DNA from: Oryzibacter oryziterrae
GTDB lineage: Bacteria; Pseudomonadota; Alphaproteobacteria; Rhizobiales; Pleomorphomonadaceae
Reading direction: 5' to 3'
Assembly (NCBI RefSeq): GCF_021864535.1
Contig: NZ_JAKJIC010000005.1
Location: 170,886 to 234,885 of the forward strand
DNA length: 64,000 nt
Below are positions 49,812 to 58,827 of the stretch, one piece after another; the stretch's first letter is position 1, and every line of letters begins with the position of its first letter. The translations under genes and the position numbers were made by a program. A model generated the notes under the pieces. It ran no database searches. It was not told where the DNA came from and saw only the letters and a list, made by a program, of their open reading frames with translations.

Positions 49812-50504
49812 TTAGCCCAGGAATTTCTCGTCGAAGGAGTAACCGGCGCCGCGCACGGTACGGATCGGATCCTTGGCGCGGCCGCGGTTGATCGACTTGC
49901 GCAGGCGCCCCACGTGAACGTCGACGGTGCGTTCGTCCACATAGACGTCGTGGCCCCAGACGCCGTTGAGCAGCTGTTCGCGCGAATAGACGCGACCGGG
50001 CGACTGCATCAGGAACTCGAGCAGGCGGAATTCGGTCGGCCCAAGATGCACCTCGCGGCTCGACCGGCGCACGCGCCGCGTCTCGCGGTCGAGTTCGATG
50101 TCGCCGGCGGTGAGCAGGTTGGACACCGTTTCGGGCTTGGCCCGGCGCAGCATTGCCTTCACGCGGGCGACCAGTTCGGGCACCGAGAAGGGCTTGACCA
50201 CATAGTCGTCAGCGCCGGTGGCGAGACCCCGCACGCGCTCGGATTCCTCGCCGCGCGCGGTCAGCATGATGATCGGCATGCGCTCGGTTTCCGGCCGGCC
50301 GCGCAGGCGACGGCAGAGCTCGATGCCGGACACGCCCGGCAGCATCCAGTCGAGCAGCAGGAGATCCGGCACGATTTCCTTGAGACGGATGTCCGCATCG
50401 TCGCCCCGGAAGGCCTGCTCAACCTCGAAGCCTTCCGCTTCGAGGTTGTAGCGCAGCATCAAGGATACGGCTTCCTCGTCCTCGACGATCATCACCTTGG
50501 CCAT
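49812..50504 (-). CDS. phoB: Phosphate regulon response regulator PhoB
   Basis: OmpR-family activator of the Pho regulon. The 230-residue protein has receiver acidic residues at 8-9, phosphoacceptor aspartate 52 (L-L-L-L-D-W-M-L-P-G), V-V-K-P-F and a winged helix ending R-T-V-D-V-H-V-G-R-L-R-K. It lies 7 bases after phoU as the last gene of phoR-pstSCAB-phoU-phoB. The 118-base gap before coaBC shows no gene. Confidence 0.96.
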   Translation of the reverse strand: MAKVMIVEDEEAVSLMLRYNLEAEGFEVEQAFRGDDADIRLKEIVPDLLLLDWMLPGVSGIELCRRLRGRPETERMPIIMLTARGEESERVRGLATGADDYVVKPFSVPELVARVKAMLRRAKPETVSNLLTAGDIELDRETRRVRRSSREVHLGPTEFRLLEFLMQSPGRVYSREQLLNGVWGHDVYVDERTVDVHVGRLRKSINRGRAKDPIRTVRGAGYSFDEKFLG

Positions 50505-50511
50505 GGCGGTC

Positions 50512-51222
50512 TCAGTTCGGTTGGGTCTGCGTCGCTGCGATCGACTGATCGGCCTTCGGCCGTTCGTCGGCATAGACGTTGCCGGTGACCATGTAGTGCA
50601 CGGTTTCCGCGATGTTGGTAGCGTGATCGCCGATGCGCTCGATGTTCTTGGCGCAGAACAGAAGATGGATGCAGAAGGAAATGTTGCGCGGATCTTCCAT
50701 CATGTAGGTGAGGAGTTCGCGGAACAGCGAGGTGTAGAGCGCGTCGATCTCGTCGTCGCGCTGGCGTACCAGATGGGCGGCCTTGTCGTCGCGGCTGCCA
50801 TAGGCGTCGAGAACGGTCTTGAGCTGCAACAGGGCGATCTCGGCGAGATGCTCGACACCGGTGACCAACTGCTTGTTGGGGAAGCTGCCGGAGATGGCGG
50901 CGACGCGCTTGGCAATGTTCTTGGCGAGATCGCCGACACGCTCGAGGTCGCCGGCAATGCGCATGGCACCGACGATTTCGCGCAGGTCCACGGCCATCGG
51001 CTGGCGCTTGGCGATGGTGAGGATGGCGAGATCCTCGGTGATGTGCTGCAGCGCGTCGATCTGCGCGTCGCCGGCCACCACCTTGCGGGCCAGTTCCACG
51101 TCGATGCGCGTCAGCGCCTGAACCGAGTCGGCCACGGCGCGTTCGGCAAGGCCACCGATCTCGGTGACGCGACGCGCCAGCTGCTTGAGCTCGTCTTCAT
51201 AGGCGGAAACAGTGTGTTCCAT
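50512..51222 (-). CDS. phoU: Phosphate signalling protein PhoU
   Basis: PhoU connects the Pst transporter with PhoR and keeps the Pho response off when phosphate is ample. The 236-residue helical protein has two PhoU repeats (A-V-A-D-S-V-Q-A-L near 34 and a second near 130) and the metal-binding pattern E-R-V-G-D-L-A-K-N-I-A and E-R-I-G-D-H-A-T-N-I-A, one per repeat. It lies between pstB and phoB. Confidence 0.97.
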   Translation of the reverse strand: MEHTVSAYEDELKQLARRVTEIGGLAERAVADSVQALTRIDVELARKVVAGDAQIDALQHITEDLAILTIAKRQPMAVDLREIVGAMRIAGDLERVGDLAKNIAKRVAAISGSFPNKQLVTGVEHLAEIALLQLKTVLDAYGSRDDKAAHLVRQRDDEIDALYTSLFRELLTYMMEDPRNISFCIHLLFCAKNIERIGDHATNIAETVHYMVTGNVYADERPKADQSIAATQTQPN

Positions 51223-51245
51223 GGCGTTCGTCTCCCTGTTTCCGG

Positions 51246-52058
51246 TCAGCCGAAGCGGCCGGTGATGTAATCCTGAGTACGCTGCTCAAGCGGATTGGTG
51301 AAGATGTGGTCGGTCGGACCCTCCTCGACCAGATGGCCGAGGTGGAAGAAGGCGGTGCGCTGCGACACGCGCGCGGCCTGCTGCATGGAGTGGGTGACGA
51401 TGACGATCGTGTAGTTGGTGCGCAGCTCGTCGATCAGTTCCTCGACCTTGGCCGTGGCGATCGGGTCCAGCGCCGAGCACGGCTCGTCCATCAGAATCAC
51501 TTCCGGCGACACGGCGATGGCGCGGGCGATGCACAGACGCTGCTGCTGGCCGCCGGACAGACCGGTGCCGGGCTCCTGCAGGCGGTCCTTCACCTCGTTG
51601 TAGAGCGAGGCCTTCTGCAGCGAGGTCACCACGATTTCCTCAAGATCCGCCTTGGACTTGGCCAGACCATGGATGCGCGGACCATAAGCCACGTTGTCGA
51701 AGATCGACTTGGGGAACGGATTGGGCTTCTGGAACACCATGCCGACGCGGGCGCGCAATTCGACAACGTCGAGGTCGGTGTTGTAGATGTCTTCGCCATC
51801 CAGCGTGATCTTGCCCTCGACACGGGCGCCGACGATCGTGTCGTTCATCCGGTTGATGCAGCGCAGGAAGGTGGACTTGCCGCAGCCCGACGGTCCGATG
51901 AAGGCCGTGACCGACTTCTCGCCGATGTCGATGGAGACGCCATGCAGCGCCTGCTTGGTGCCATAGATGACCTTGACGCCGTCGGCGTGGATCTTGGTGG
52001 GACGCGGGCTGGCGTCGGGCGTTCTGATGGTCTGGAACGGAGCCGGGGAAGAGGACAT
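51246..52058 (-). CDS. pstB: Phosphate ABC transporter ATP-binding protein PstB
   Basis: The ATPase of the high-affinity phosphate importer. From ATG 52058 it has 270 residues: Walker [10 protein letters not shown], signature L-S-G-G-Q-Q-Q-R, Walker B V-I-L-M-D-E-P, and the switch histidine in V-T-H-S-M. GGAG lies about 12 bases upstream of the start. It is 110 bases after pstA, a larger gap than elsewhere in the operon. Confidence 0.97.
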   Translation of the reverse strand: MSSSPAPFQTIRTPDASPRPTKIHADGVKVIYGTKQALHGVSIDIGEKSVTAFIGPSGCGKSTFLRCINRMNDTIVGARVEGKITLDGEDIYNTDLDVVELRARVGMVFQKPNPFPKSIFDNVAYGPRIHGLAKSKADLEEIVVTSLQKASLYNEVKDRLQEPGTGLSGGQQQRLCIARAIAVSPEVILMDEPCSALDPIATAKVEELIDELRTNYTIVIVTHSMQQAARVSQRTAFFHLGHLVEEGPTDHIFTNPLEQRTQDYITGRFG

Positions 52059-52168
52059 GGACACGTAACTCCAGGAAAAATCGGCACTTGGATCGAAACC
52101 GGCATGTGCGCTGCGTTTTGCACGAGGCGAGAGCAACTGCCGGAACCGGTCCCTGAAAGGCGGGCGGC

Positions 52169-53491
52169 TTACCAGCGGCGTTCGAACATGCGGCGCAGGA
52201 GGACGGCGCAGCTGTTCATGGCGAGCAGGAAGGCCAGCAGAACCATGATGGCGGCCGAGGTGCGCTCGATGAAGGCGCGCTCGGGTTCGGTCGCCCACAT
52301 GTAGATCTGGGTCGGCAGCGACGTCGCGGGATCGAGCGGCGTGGCGGGATAGTCGACCACGAAGGCCTTCATGCCGATCATCAGCAGCGGCGCGGTCTCA
52401 CCCAGGGCATGGGCGAGGCCGATGATGGTGCCGGTGAGGATGCCAGGCACGGCCAGCGGCAGCACATGGTGGAACACCGTCTGCATCTTCGAGGCGCCGA
52501 TGCCGAGGCCGGCGTCACGGATGGACGGCGGCACCGCTTTCAGCGCGGCGCGGGTCGAGATGATCACCGTCGGCAGCGTCGTCAAGGTCAGCACCAGACC
52601 ACCGACCAGGCTGGCCGAGCGGGGCAGATGGGCGAAGTTGATGAAGACGGCAAGACCGAGCATGCCGTAGACGATCGAGGGCACGGCCGCGAGATTGTTG
52701 ATGTTGACCTCGATGAGGTCGGTCCAGCGGTTCTTCGGGGCGAATTCTTCGAGATAGATCGAACCGGCCACACCAAGCGGCAGCGACAGCGACAGCACCA
52801 CCAGCATCATGTAGAGCGAGCCGATCGCCGCCACGCCCACACCGGCCACTTCCGGACGCGTGGACGCACCGAAGGTGAACAGGCCCGTGTTGAAGGCGAG
52901 ATGCAGGGCACCGCTGTCCTTCAGCTTTGTGATGAGGACGATGTGCTTGTCCTTGATATTGCGCTGACTTTCGGGAATGTCGGCGCGGATCGAGCCCTTG
53001 ACGAAGGAGTCGACGTCACCGGTGGCGTAGAACTCGACGTCCTTCGTGGTCCCGATCAAGGCAGGATCCTGCGCCAGCATCTGACGCAGCATCGGGCTCG
53101 ACCCCTTGGAGAACAGGTCGAGCGCGTCATAGAGACCGTCCTCGTCGTCGGGGCTGATCTCGAGGCTCTTCTGAACAGTGGCAGAGAACAGGTCGTCGAA
53201 GCGGAAGGCGTCGCCGCCCATGATTGCCTCGGCGCTGCGGTTGCCATCCGGCGCGACGATCGCCGGATCGAAATCCACCTTCAGCGTGATGCGGGTCTGC
53301 TCGAAGGCGGTGTAGCCGCGCGAGATGATCGAGGAGAACAGCAGCACCAGGCAGAGAATGCCGAAAGTCAGCGCGGCAATGCCATAGGCGCGGAAGCGGC
53401 GTTCGGAGCGGTAGCGACGCTGGAGTCCGAGGTCGATATGGGAGACGATCAGCGCCTGCTCGGGCGTGTTATGCGAGAGGGTCGCGGTCAT
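52169..53491 (-). CDS. pstA: Phosphate ABC transporter permease PstA (long form)
   Basis: One of the two channel subunits. At 440 residues it is much longer than E. coli PstA (about 300): between the first membrane segment (residues 36-58) and the rest lies a polar, probably periplasmic insertion of roughly 150 residues. The permease core follows ([12 protein letters not shown], the E-A-A-like loop [10 protein letters not shown], and P-G-I-L-T-G). Such long forms are usual in alphaproteobacteria; the insertion's role is unknown. It overlaps pstC by four bases. Confidence 0.95.
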   Translation of the reverse strand: MTATLSHNTPEQALIVSHIDLGLQRRYRSERRFRAYGIAALTFGILCLVLLFSSIISRGYTAFEQTRITLKVDFDPAIVAPDGNRSAEAIMGGDAFRFDDLFSATVQKSLEISPDDEDGLYDALDLFSKGSSPMLRQMLAQDPALIGTTKDVEFYATGDVDSFVKGSIRADIPESQRNIKDKHIVLITKLKDSGALHLAFNTGLFTFGASTRPEVAGVGVAAIGSLYMMLVVLSLSLPLGVAGSIYLEEFAPKNRWTDLIEVNINNLAAVPSIVYGMLGLAVFINFAHLPRSASLVGGLVLTLTTLPTVIISTRAALKAVPPSIRDAGLGIGASKMQTVFHHVLPLAVPGILTGTIIGLAHALGETAPLLMIGMKAFVVDYPATPLDPATSLPTQIYMWATEPERAFIERTSAAIMVLLAFLLAMNSCAVLLRRMFERRW

Positions 53492-54945
53492 TCATACTGC
53501 TCCCGATACTTCCGGACGATGGTGAGGGCGAGCACGTTGAGGGCCAGCGTCGCAACGAACAGCGTGATGCCGAGCGCGAAGGCCACCAGGGTCTGGGGAC
53601 TGGTGAATTCCAGGTCGCCGGTCAGCTGGTTGACGATCTTCACGGTGATCGTCGTCATCTCGGTGAACGGGTTGAGGCTCATGTTGGCGGCAACGCCGGC
53701 AGCCAGCACCACGATCATGGTCTCGCCGATGGCACGGGAAGCTGCGAGCAGAATGGCGCCGACGATGCCGGGCAGCGCCGCGGGGAGAACCACCTGCTTC
53801 ACCGTCTCCGACCGCGTGGCACCAAGGCCGAGCGAACCGTCGCGCAGGGCGCGCGGCACGGCGGTGATGATGTCGTCGCTGAGCGAGGAGACATAAGGGA
53901 TCAGCATGATGCCCATCACCAGGCCGGCGGTGATCACGTTGTTGCCGGAGGTGCCGAGACCGAAGGGCACCGCCACATAGTCGCGGATCGCCGGGCCGAC
54001 GGTGGTCAGCGCAAAGAAGCCGTAGACGATGGTGGGGATGCCGGCGAGGATCTCGAGGAGCGGCTTGGCCACCGAGCGAACCCGGCTGGAAGCATACTCG
54101 GACATGTAGATCGCCGAGAACAGGCCGACAGGCACCGCCACCAGCATGGCGAAGAAGGAGATGAACAGCGTGCCCCAGGCGAGCGGCAGGAAGCCGAACT
54201 GGCCGCTTTCCTGCGAACCGGCGGCCGCAAACCGCGGATCCCAGACGGTGCCGAGGAAGAAGTTGGCGGGGGACACCATGGAGAAGAAGTGCAGGGCCTG
54301 GAACAGCATCGACAGCACGATGCCGATCGTGGTCAGCACCGCAACCGACGACGCCAGGATCAGCAGCACCAGAATGACGCGCTCGACGGCGGTCCGCGCC
54401 CGCAGACGCGGCTTGATGCGGATGAAGGCGAACACCAGACACAGCGCGGTCACCAGGGAGACGGTGACATCGGTGATATCGGAGAGGGTGGCGCGGATGG
54501 CATTGAGCGAGATGGCGGCGGCGAGCTGATAGGGCTCGACATCGCCTGCCAGCGGCACGCCATGCTTGGCGAACACCGAACGCGCCGTGACGACGCCGAT
54601 CTTGATGTTCTGCATCTCGTCGGGCGTGACCGTCTTCAGGCCGTTGGCCACCTGCTCGACATTGGCGATCGCCAGGGAGAGGTTGGTCTCATCGGCCAGC
54701 ACATTATCGGGCAGATGGGCCCGAACGGCGTGGTCGGCGATATAGGGACGGCCGATCGACAGCAGGATCAGCACGATGACGGCCGGAATGGCGGTCCAGA
54801 CCAGCACGAAGGAGCCGTAATGGGCCGGGCGCGCGGCCATTGGCTGGCGTCCTTCCCGGGCGAGGGCTACGGACTTCCAGCGCCCGATCGCAAAACCGAA
54901 CAGCGAAAGACCTGCGATCAAGGCAAGCAGCCAAAGCGGTCCCAT
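53488..54945 (-). CDS. pstC: Phosphate ABC transporter permease PstC (long form)
   Basis: The partner channel subunit, 485 residues, again longer than the E. coli protein. The N-terminal 200 residues hold two extra membrane segments and a polar region; the permease core starts near residue 215 (I-G-I-V-L-S-M-L-F-Q-A-L-H-F-F) and includes S-A-I-Y-M-S-E-Y-A, the G-L-G-A-T-R-S-E-T-V loop and P-G-I-V-G-A-I-L-L-A. It follows pstS after a strong terminator-like hairpin. Confidence 0.95.
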   Translation of the reverse strand: MGPLWLLALIAGLSLFGFAIGRWKSVALAREGRQPMAARPAHYGSFVLVWTAIPAVIVLILLSIGRPYIADHAVRAHLPDNVLADETNLSLAIANVEQVANGLKTVTPDEMQNIKIGVVTARSVFAKHGVPLAGDVEPYQLAAAISLNAIRATLSDITDVTVSLVTALCLVFAFIRIKPRLRARTAVERVILVLLILASSVAVLTTIGIVLSMLFQALHFFSMVSPANFFLGTVWDPRFAAAGSQESGQFGFLPLAWGTLFISFFAMLVAVPVGLFSAIYMSEYASSRVRSVAKPLLEILAGIPTIVYGFFALTTVGPAIRDYVAVPFGLGTSGNNVITAGLVMGIMLIPYVSSLSDDIITAVPRALRDGSLGLGATRSETVKQVVLPAALPGIVGAILLAASRAIGETMIVVLAAGVAANMSLNPFTEMTTITVKIVNQLTGDLEFTSPQTLVAFALGITLFVATLALNVLALTIVRKYREQYE

Positions 54946-54974
54946 GTCACCCCCAAAAAACTACGGCATGCAAA

Positions 54975-55009
54975 CTGTAAAACGGGGGAGTCCGGACCGG
55001 ACTCCCCCG
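54975..55009 (-). terminator. Intra-operon terminator between pstS and pstC
   Basis: A perfect 13-base stem (CGGGGGAGTCCGG with CCGGACTCCCCCG) is followed on the minus strand by TTTTACAGTTT. It lies 16 bases after the pstS stop. Partial termination would explain a surplus of binding protein over transporter, the common arrangement in pst operons. Confidence 0.85.
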
Positions 55010-55024
55010 TCATCATGATGGGTA

Positions 55025-56062
55025 TCAGAGGGTCTTGCCGGCCTTGAAGTCGGCGAGAGCGGCCTTGCGCTCTTCCTTCGGCGCCGGGACGAGGCCCTTT
55101 TCAGCGGCCGGCGAACGCGGGCCGATCATCTTGTCGTTCAGGAAGAACTCGACATATTCCTTGAGGCCGGGGACGGCGCCGAGGTGAGCCTTCTTGACGT
55201 AGAAGAACAGCGGACGGGAAACCGGGTAGGTGCCCTTGGCGATGGTCTCGGTCGACGGCGTGATGCCGGAGACGGTGGCGACCTTCAGCTTGTCCTTGTT
55301 GTTCTCGTAGAAAGCGAGACCGAACACGCCGATACCGGTCTTGTTGCTGTCGATGCGGGCGAGGGTTTCGTTATACTCGCCGTCGATGTCCACAGCCTTG
55401 CCGTCCTTGCGGATCTTGACGCAGGCCTTCTCGGCGTCGGCCTTGGCCAGACCCGAAGCGACATAGGCGTCATAGGCCTTGGTGGCCTTGCAGCCTGCGA
55501 GCAGCAGCTTCTGCTCGAAGACTTCACGGGTGCCGTGCTTTTCGCCCGGGATATAGGCGGCGATATCCCAGTCAGGGAAGCCGGCCTTGACGTCGGACCA
55601 CTTGGCATTGGTGTTGTCGACCAGCTGGCCGTCCTTCAGCACCTTGGCGCCGATGGCGTTGAACCAGTCAGCCGGCTCGTAGGCGAAGTCCGGGCCCTTG
55701 ATGTCCGAGGCGAAGACGATGCCGTCATAGCCGATCTTGACTTCCTGGACTTCGGTCACGCCGGCGGCCTTGCAGGCATCCAGCTCTTCGGCCTTGATCG
55801 GACGCGAGGCATTGGCGACGTCGATGGTGTCTTCGCCAGCGCCCTTGCAGAATTCCTTGAGGCCGGCACCGGTGCCGCCGCCCTCGACGATCGGGGCCTT
55901 GAAGGACGGGTTGGCTTCGGCAAAGGCCTCGGCGACGATGGTCGCATAGGGCAGCACCGTCGAGGAGCCGGCCACATGGATCTGGTCGGCCGCAAAGGCG
56001 GCGGCGGGGAAGAGGGCGGCGACGCCCAGGGCGAGGCTGCTGGCAGCGGTGGAGAATTTCAC
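55025..56062 (-). CDS. pstS: Phosphate-binding protein PstS
   Basis: The periplasmic phosphate receptor. From GTG 56062, preceded by GGGAG, it has 345 residues: a signal peptide ending A-A-F-A, then I-H-V-A-G-S-S-T-V-L-P-Y and G-G-G-T-G-A-G-L-K-E-F-C with the phosphate-binding residues, and D-V-A-N-A-S-R-P-I-K. The sequence fits the longer PstS group. Tandem Pho boxes lie about 100 bases upstream. Confidence 0.96.
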   Translation of the reverse strand: MKFSTAASSLALGVAALFPAAAFAADQIHVAGSSTVLPYATIVAEAFAEANPSFKAPIVEGGGTGAGLKEFCKGAGEDTIDVANASRPIKAEELDACKAAGVTEVQEVKIGYDGIVFASDIKGPDFAYEPADWFNAIGAKVLKDGQLVDNTNAKWSDVKAGFPDWDIAAYIPGEKHGTREVFEQKLLLAGCKATKAYDAYVASGLAKADAEKACVKIRKDGKAVDIDGEYNETLARIDSNKTGIGVFGLAFYENNKDKLKVATVSGITPSTETIAKGTYPVSRPLFFYVKKAHLGAVPGLKEYVEFFLNDKMIGPRSPAAEKGLVPAPKEERKAALADFKAGKTL

Positions 56063-56162
56063 GGTTCTGCTCCCGTTGAATGGGTCGAGACAGTCGGCGG
56101 CGTCAGGTCGGATGACCCGTGCCAAGGCCGATGCGGGGCAACCTAGTGACCGCCCGCAACCG

Positions 56163-56195
56163 TTCTATGACAATTTTCAGAAGGATTTATGACAG
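56163..56195 (-). promoter_or_regulatory. Pho boxes upstream of pstS
   Basis: On the minus strand two PhoB repeat units are clear: CTGTCATAAAT at 56195-56185 and TTGTCATAGAA at 56173-56163, exactly 22 bases apart (two helical turns), with a weaker unit between. Direct 11-base repeats of this kind are the PhoB target. They lie in the phoR-pstS gap and should make pstSCAB-phoU-phoB phosphate-inducible. Confidence 0.8.
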
Positions 56196-56227
56196 TGTAA
56201 ATTATTGATTTAATTGATGGTATTCCC

Positions 56228-57559
56228 TTATTTGTCAGAAGAGCCCTGCGCAGAGGGCAGCCAGATGTGAACCTCTGTCCCAACACCGACCTCGGAGCGG
56301 ATCTTCATGAGACCCTGGTGCCGGTTGAGAATGTGCTTGACGATGGCGAGCCCGAGGCCGGTTCCCTTCTGCTCACGCGATCGGGCGGCATCAACGCGGT
56401 AGAAGCGCTCGGTCAGGCGCGGCAGATGTTCGGGCGCAATGCCGGGCCCGTCGTCGCTGACGCTCAGCGCCCAGCCAGGCTCGCCCGCGACGTCGGTTTC
56501 CCCTTCGACACGAACGCCGACCGTGCCACCTTCACGACCGTATTTGATGGCATTCTCGACGAGATTGGTCAGCACCTGCAACAGTTCGTCATGGTCGCCC
56601 ACCACCAGCGCCGGCGCATCGGGCAGGTGCACGCTGATGGTCGCCTGCCGCTGGCCGGCCACCGGCGTCAGCATGTCGGCACCGCGTGCGACCATGTCCC
56701 GGAGGTCGATCCGCCCGGTCGGACGCTGATGCGCCCGCATTTCCACACGCGTCAGCGACAGGAGATCGTCGATGAGGCGGCCCATGCGCTGGGCCTGCTC
56801 CAGCATGATCTTGAGGAAGCGCTCGCGATTCTGCTCATCCTTGCGCGCCGGACCCAGCAAGGTCTCGATGAAGCCGGTGAGCGAGGCCAGCGGCGTGCGC
56901 AGTTCGTGGCTGGCATTGGCGATGAAGTCGCCGCGCATGCGATCGACGCGCACCATTTCCGTGTCGTCGTGAAAATGTACCAGAACGAAGTCGGGCCGCT
57001 GGCGCGTCGCGTGCTTGGGCCGGTGCAGCGCCTTGCAGGTGGCGGTCATGTGCCGCTCGGACGGACCGCGCAGGACAAAGCGCACCGGTTCCGCCACGCC
57101 GCCATTGCAGGCCTTCGACAGCGCCTCCAGCACTTCCGGCACGCGCAGGCGGAAGGACAGGGGATCGCCGGCGCGGGTGATGCCGAAACTGTCCTTCGCC
57201 GCCCGGTTCTGAAAGCGCACGATGCCCTCGGCATCGGTCAGGAAGGCGGCCTCATCCAGCGCGTCGAGCAGCATCTTCATGCCCGTTTCGGGCCAGACCG
57301 GAAAAGCCTGCCCGGTCACCTGGGGACGACCTTCGATCACCTTCGGCGCATAGCGGGTCATCGTCGCGGCCGCACCGATCATGCCCATCACCGCCAGGGC
57401 CGCTTCGACGATGGGAATGTCGAAGGCCGCCCAGGCCAGTCCCCAGATCAGGGCGCCAACCGCGAAGATGCCCCAAAGACGGCCATCCGGACGCGGTTCA
57501 GGCGATCCCTCCTGCGGAACGACATGTTCGCCACCGCGATTTTCGGTCTCTTGGCTCAT
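56228..57559 (-). CDS. phoR: Phosphate regulon sensor histidine kinase PhoR
   Basis: The membrane kinase that phosphorylates PhoB at low phosphate. The 443-residue protein has two membrane segments near residues 28-70, a PAS domain (A-F-L-T-D-A-E-G-I-V-R-F-Q-N), the H-box N-A-S-H-E-L-R-T-P-L-A-S-L, the N-box N-L-V-E-N-A-I-K-Y, D-D-G-P-G-I and G-T-G-L-G-L-A-I-V-K. It is the first gene of the Pho operon, divergent from ppk2. Confidence 0.95.
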   Translation of the reverse strand: MSQETENRGGEHVVPQEGSPEPRPDGRLWGIFAVGALIWGLAWAAFDIPIVEAALAVMGMIGAAATMTRYAPKVIEGRPQVTGQAFPVWPETGMKMLLDALDEAAFLTDAEGIVRFQNRAAKDSFGITRAGDPLSFRLRVPEVLEALSKACNGGVAEPVRFVLRGPSERHMTATCKALHRPKHATRQRPDFVLVHFHDDTEMVRVDRMRGDFIANASHELRTPLASLTGFIETLLGPARKDEQNRERFLKIMLEQAQRMGRLIDDLLSLTRVEMRAHQRPTGRIDLRDMVARGADMLTPVAGQRQATISVHLPDAPALVVGDHDELLQVLTNLVENAIKYGREGGTVGVRVEGETDVAGEPGWALSVSDDGPGIAPEHLPRLTERFYRVDAARSREQKGTGLGLAIVKHILNRHQGLMKIRSEVGVGTEVHIWLPSAQGSSDK

Positions 57560-57651
57560 TCATTCACCAGCCGTTCACGCTTCAGGGCGACTCTGTGCAA
57601 TTCAGGAACAGGTTGTACCGTGGACTTTGGCAGTCAAGCGGAGGACCACGG

Positions 57652-57674
57652 ATCTATCAGCTCTTTATGACAAT
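57652..57674 (-). promoter_or_regulatory. Candidate Pho box upstream of phoR
   Basis: On the minus strand TTGTCATAAAG is a good PhoB repeat unit; the following 11 bases match the consensus at 6 positions. It lies about 95 bases before the phoR start and about 100 bases before ppk2, and could serve either gene. Confidence 0.45.
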
Positions 57675-57772
57675 CAGGTCATGGCGAGCGCAAGCCGGCT
57701 GTGGATTTTGGCGCGTCGGACGGGGACGGGCCGCAAACCGCCGCCAACCGTTCAGGGAACTGGGGGAACGCT

Positions 57773-58744
57773 GTGGGCAAGAAAGAAGTGAAAGCCGCAA
57801 CGCCGGCTCGGCAGTGGGAATCCAAGGTGGAGTTGATCGCCGCGCGCGAAGGGGCCGCCGTCCTGGCCACACAGGCGCCGCAGGCCCCGCCGATCACCTA
57901 CGGCAAGATGGTCTTCGACCTCGACAATCCCTATCTGCCCGAGGAAATCGAGCAGAACGCCCTGACATCGGGCGGCTATCCTTACAAGGAAAGCCTCAAG
58001 GAGAAGCCCTATCTCGAGGAGCTGCGCCTGCTGCAGATCGAACTGGTCAAGATGCAGAAATGGGTCAACGACCAGGGCAAGCGCATCGTCGTGCTGTTCG
58101 AGGGTCGCGACGCCGCCGGCAAGGGTGGCACAATCGGTACCTTCCTCGAATACATGAACCCCCGCTCCGCCCGCCATGTGGCGCTGACCAAGCCCTCGGA
58201 CGTCGAGCGCGGCCAGTGGTATTTCCAGCGTTACGCCCTGGAACTGCCGACCCGCGGCGAGATCGTGCTGTTCGACCGCTCCTGGTACAACCGCGGCGTC
58301 GTCGAGCCGGTCATGGGCTTCTGCAAGCCCGAGGAAGCCGATCTCTTCCTGACGGAAGTGCCGAGTTTCGAGCGCATGCTGATCCACGAAGGCATCGTGC
58401 TGGTGAAGATCTGGCTCGACATCGGCCGCGAGATGCAGCTCAAGCGCTTCCACGATCGCCGCCACGATCCCCTGAGGATCTGGAAGCTGTCGCCGGTCGA
58501 CCTCAAGGCCTTGGGCATGTGGGACGAATATACCCTGGCGCGCAATCGCATGCTGAAGGCGACGCATTCGGACCTGAGTCCGTGGATCGTCATCCGCTCC
58601 AACGACAAGAAGCGCGCCCGCCTCAACGCCATTCGCCATGTGCTGTCGCTGCTCGATTATGATCGCAAGAATCTCGCGGCCATCGGCGACATCGACGGCA
58701 AGATCCTCGGCAAGGGGCCGAAGTTCCTGAAGATCAAGGACTGA
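57773..58744 (+). CDS. ppk2: Polyphosphate kinase 2
   Basis: PPK2 enzymes transfer phosphate between polyphosphate and nucleoside diphosphates. The 323-residue protein has Walker A F-E-G-R-D-A-A-G-K-G-G-T-I, the lid arginines in R-S-A-R-H-V-A-L-T-K-P-S, and Walker B F-D-R-S-W-Y-N-R-G-V-V-E, typical of a single-domain class I PPK2. The GTG at 57773 has GGGGGA upstream; a GTG at 57701 is an alternative. Placement next to phoR ties polyphosphate to the Pho response. Confidence 0.95.
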   Translation: MGKKEVKAATPARQWESKVELIAAREGAAVLATQAPQAPPITYGKMVFDLDNPYLPEEIEQNALTSGGYPYKESLKEKPYLEELRLLQIELVKMQKWVNDQGKRIVVLFEGRDAAGKGGTIGTFLEYMNPRSARHVALTKPSDVERGQWYFQRYALELPTRGEIVLFDRSWYNRGVVEPVMGFCKPEEADLFLTEVPSFERMLIHEGIVLVKIWLDIGREMQLKRFHDRRHDPLRIWKLSPVDLKALGMWDEYTLARNRMLKATHSDLSPWIVIRSNDKKRARLNAIRHVLSLLDYDRKNLAAIGDIDGKILGKGPKFLKIKD

Positions 58745-58772
58745 CCCGGAACCCCACCGCTTGACGTGACGG

Positions 58773-58801
58773 GACGCCGGTAGCCCTCGGGCTCCGGCGT
58801 C
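58773..58801 (+). terminator. Terminator of ppk2
   Basis: GACGCCGG-AGCCC pairs with GGGCT-CCGGCGTC around a TC loop, followed by TCTGTTTG. It starts 29 bases after the ppk2 stop and separates it from the converging PuuA-like gene. Confidence 0.8.
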
Positions 58802-58827
58802 TCTGTTTGTGCAGGCCTGTTCCGGGG

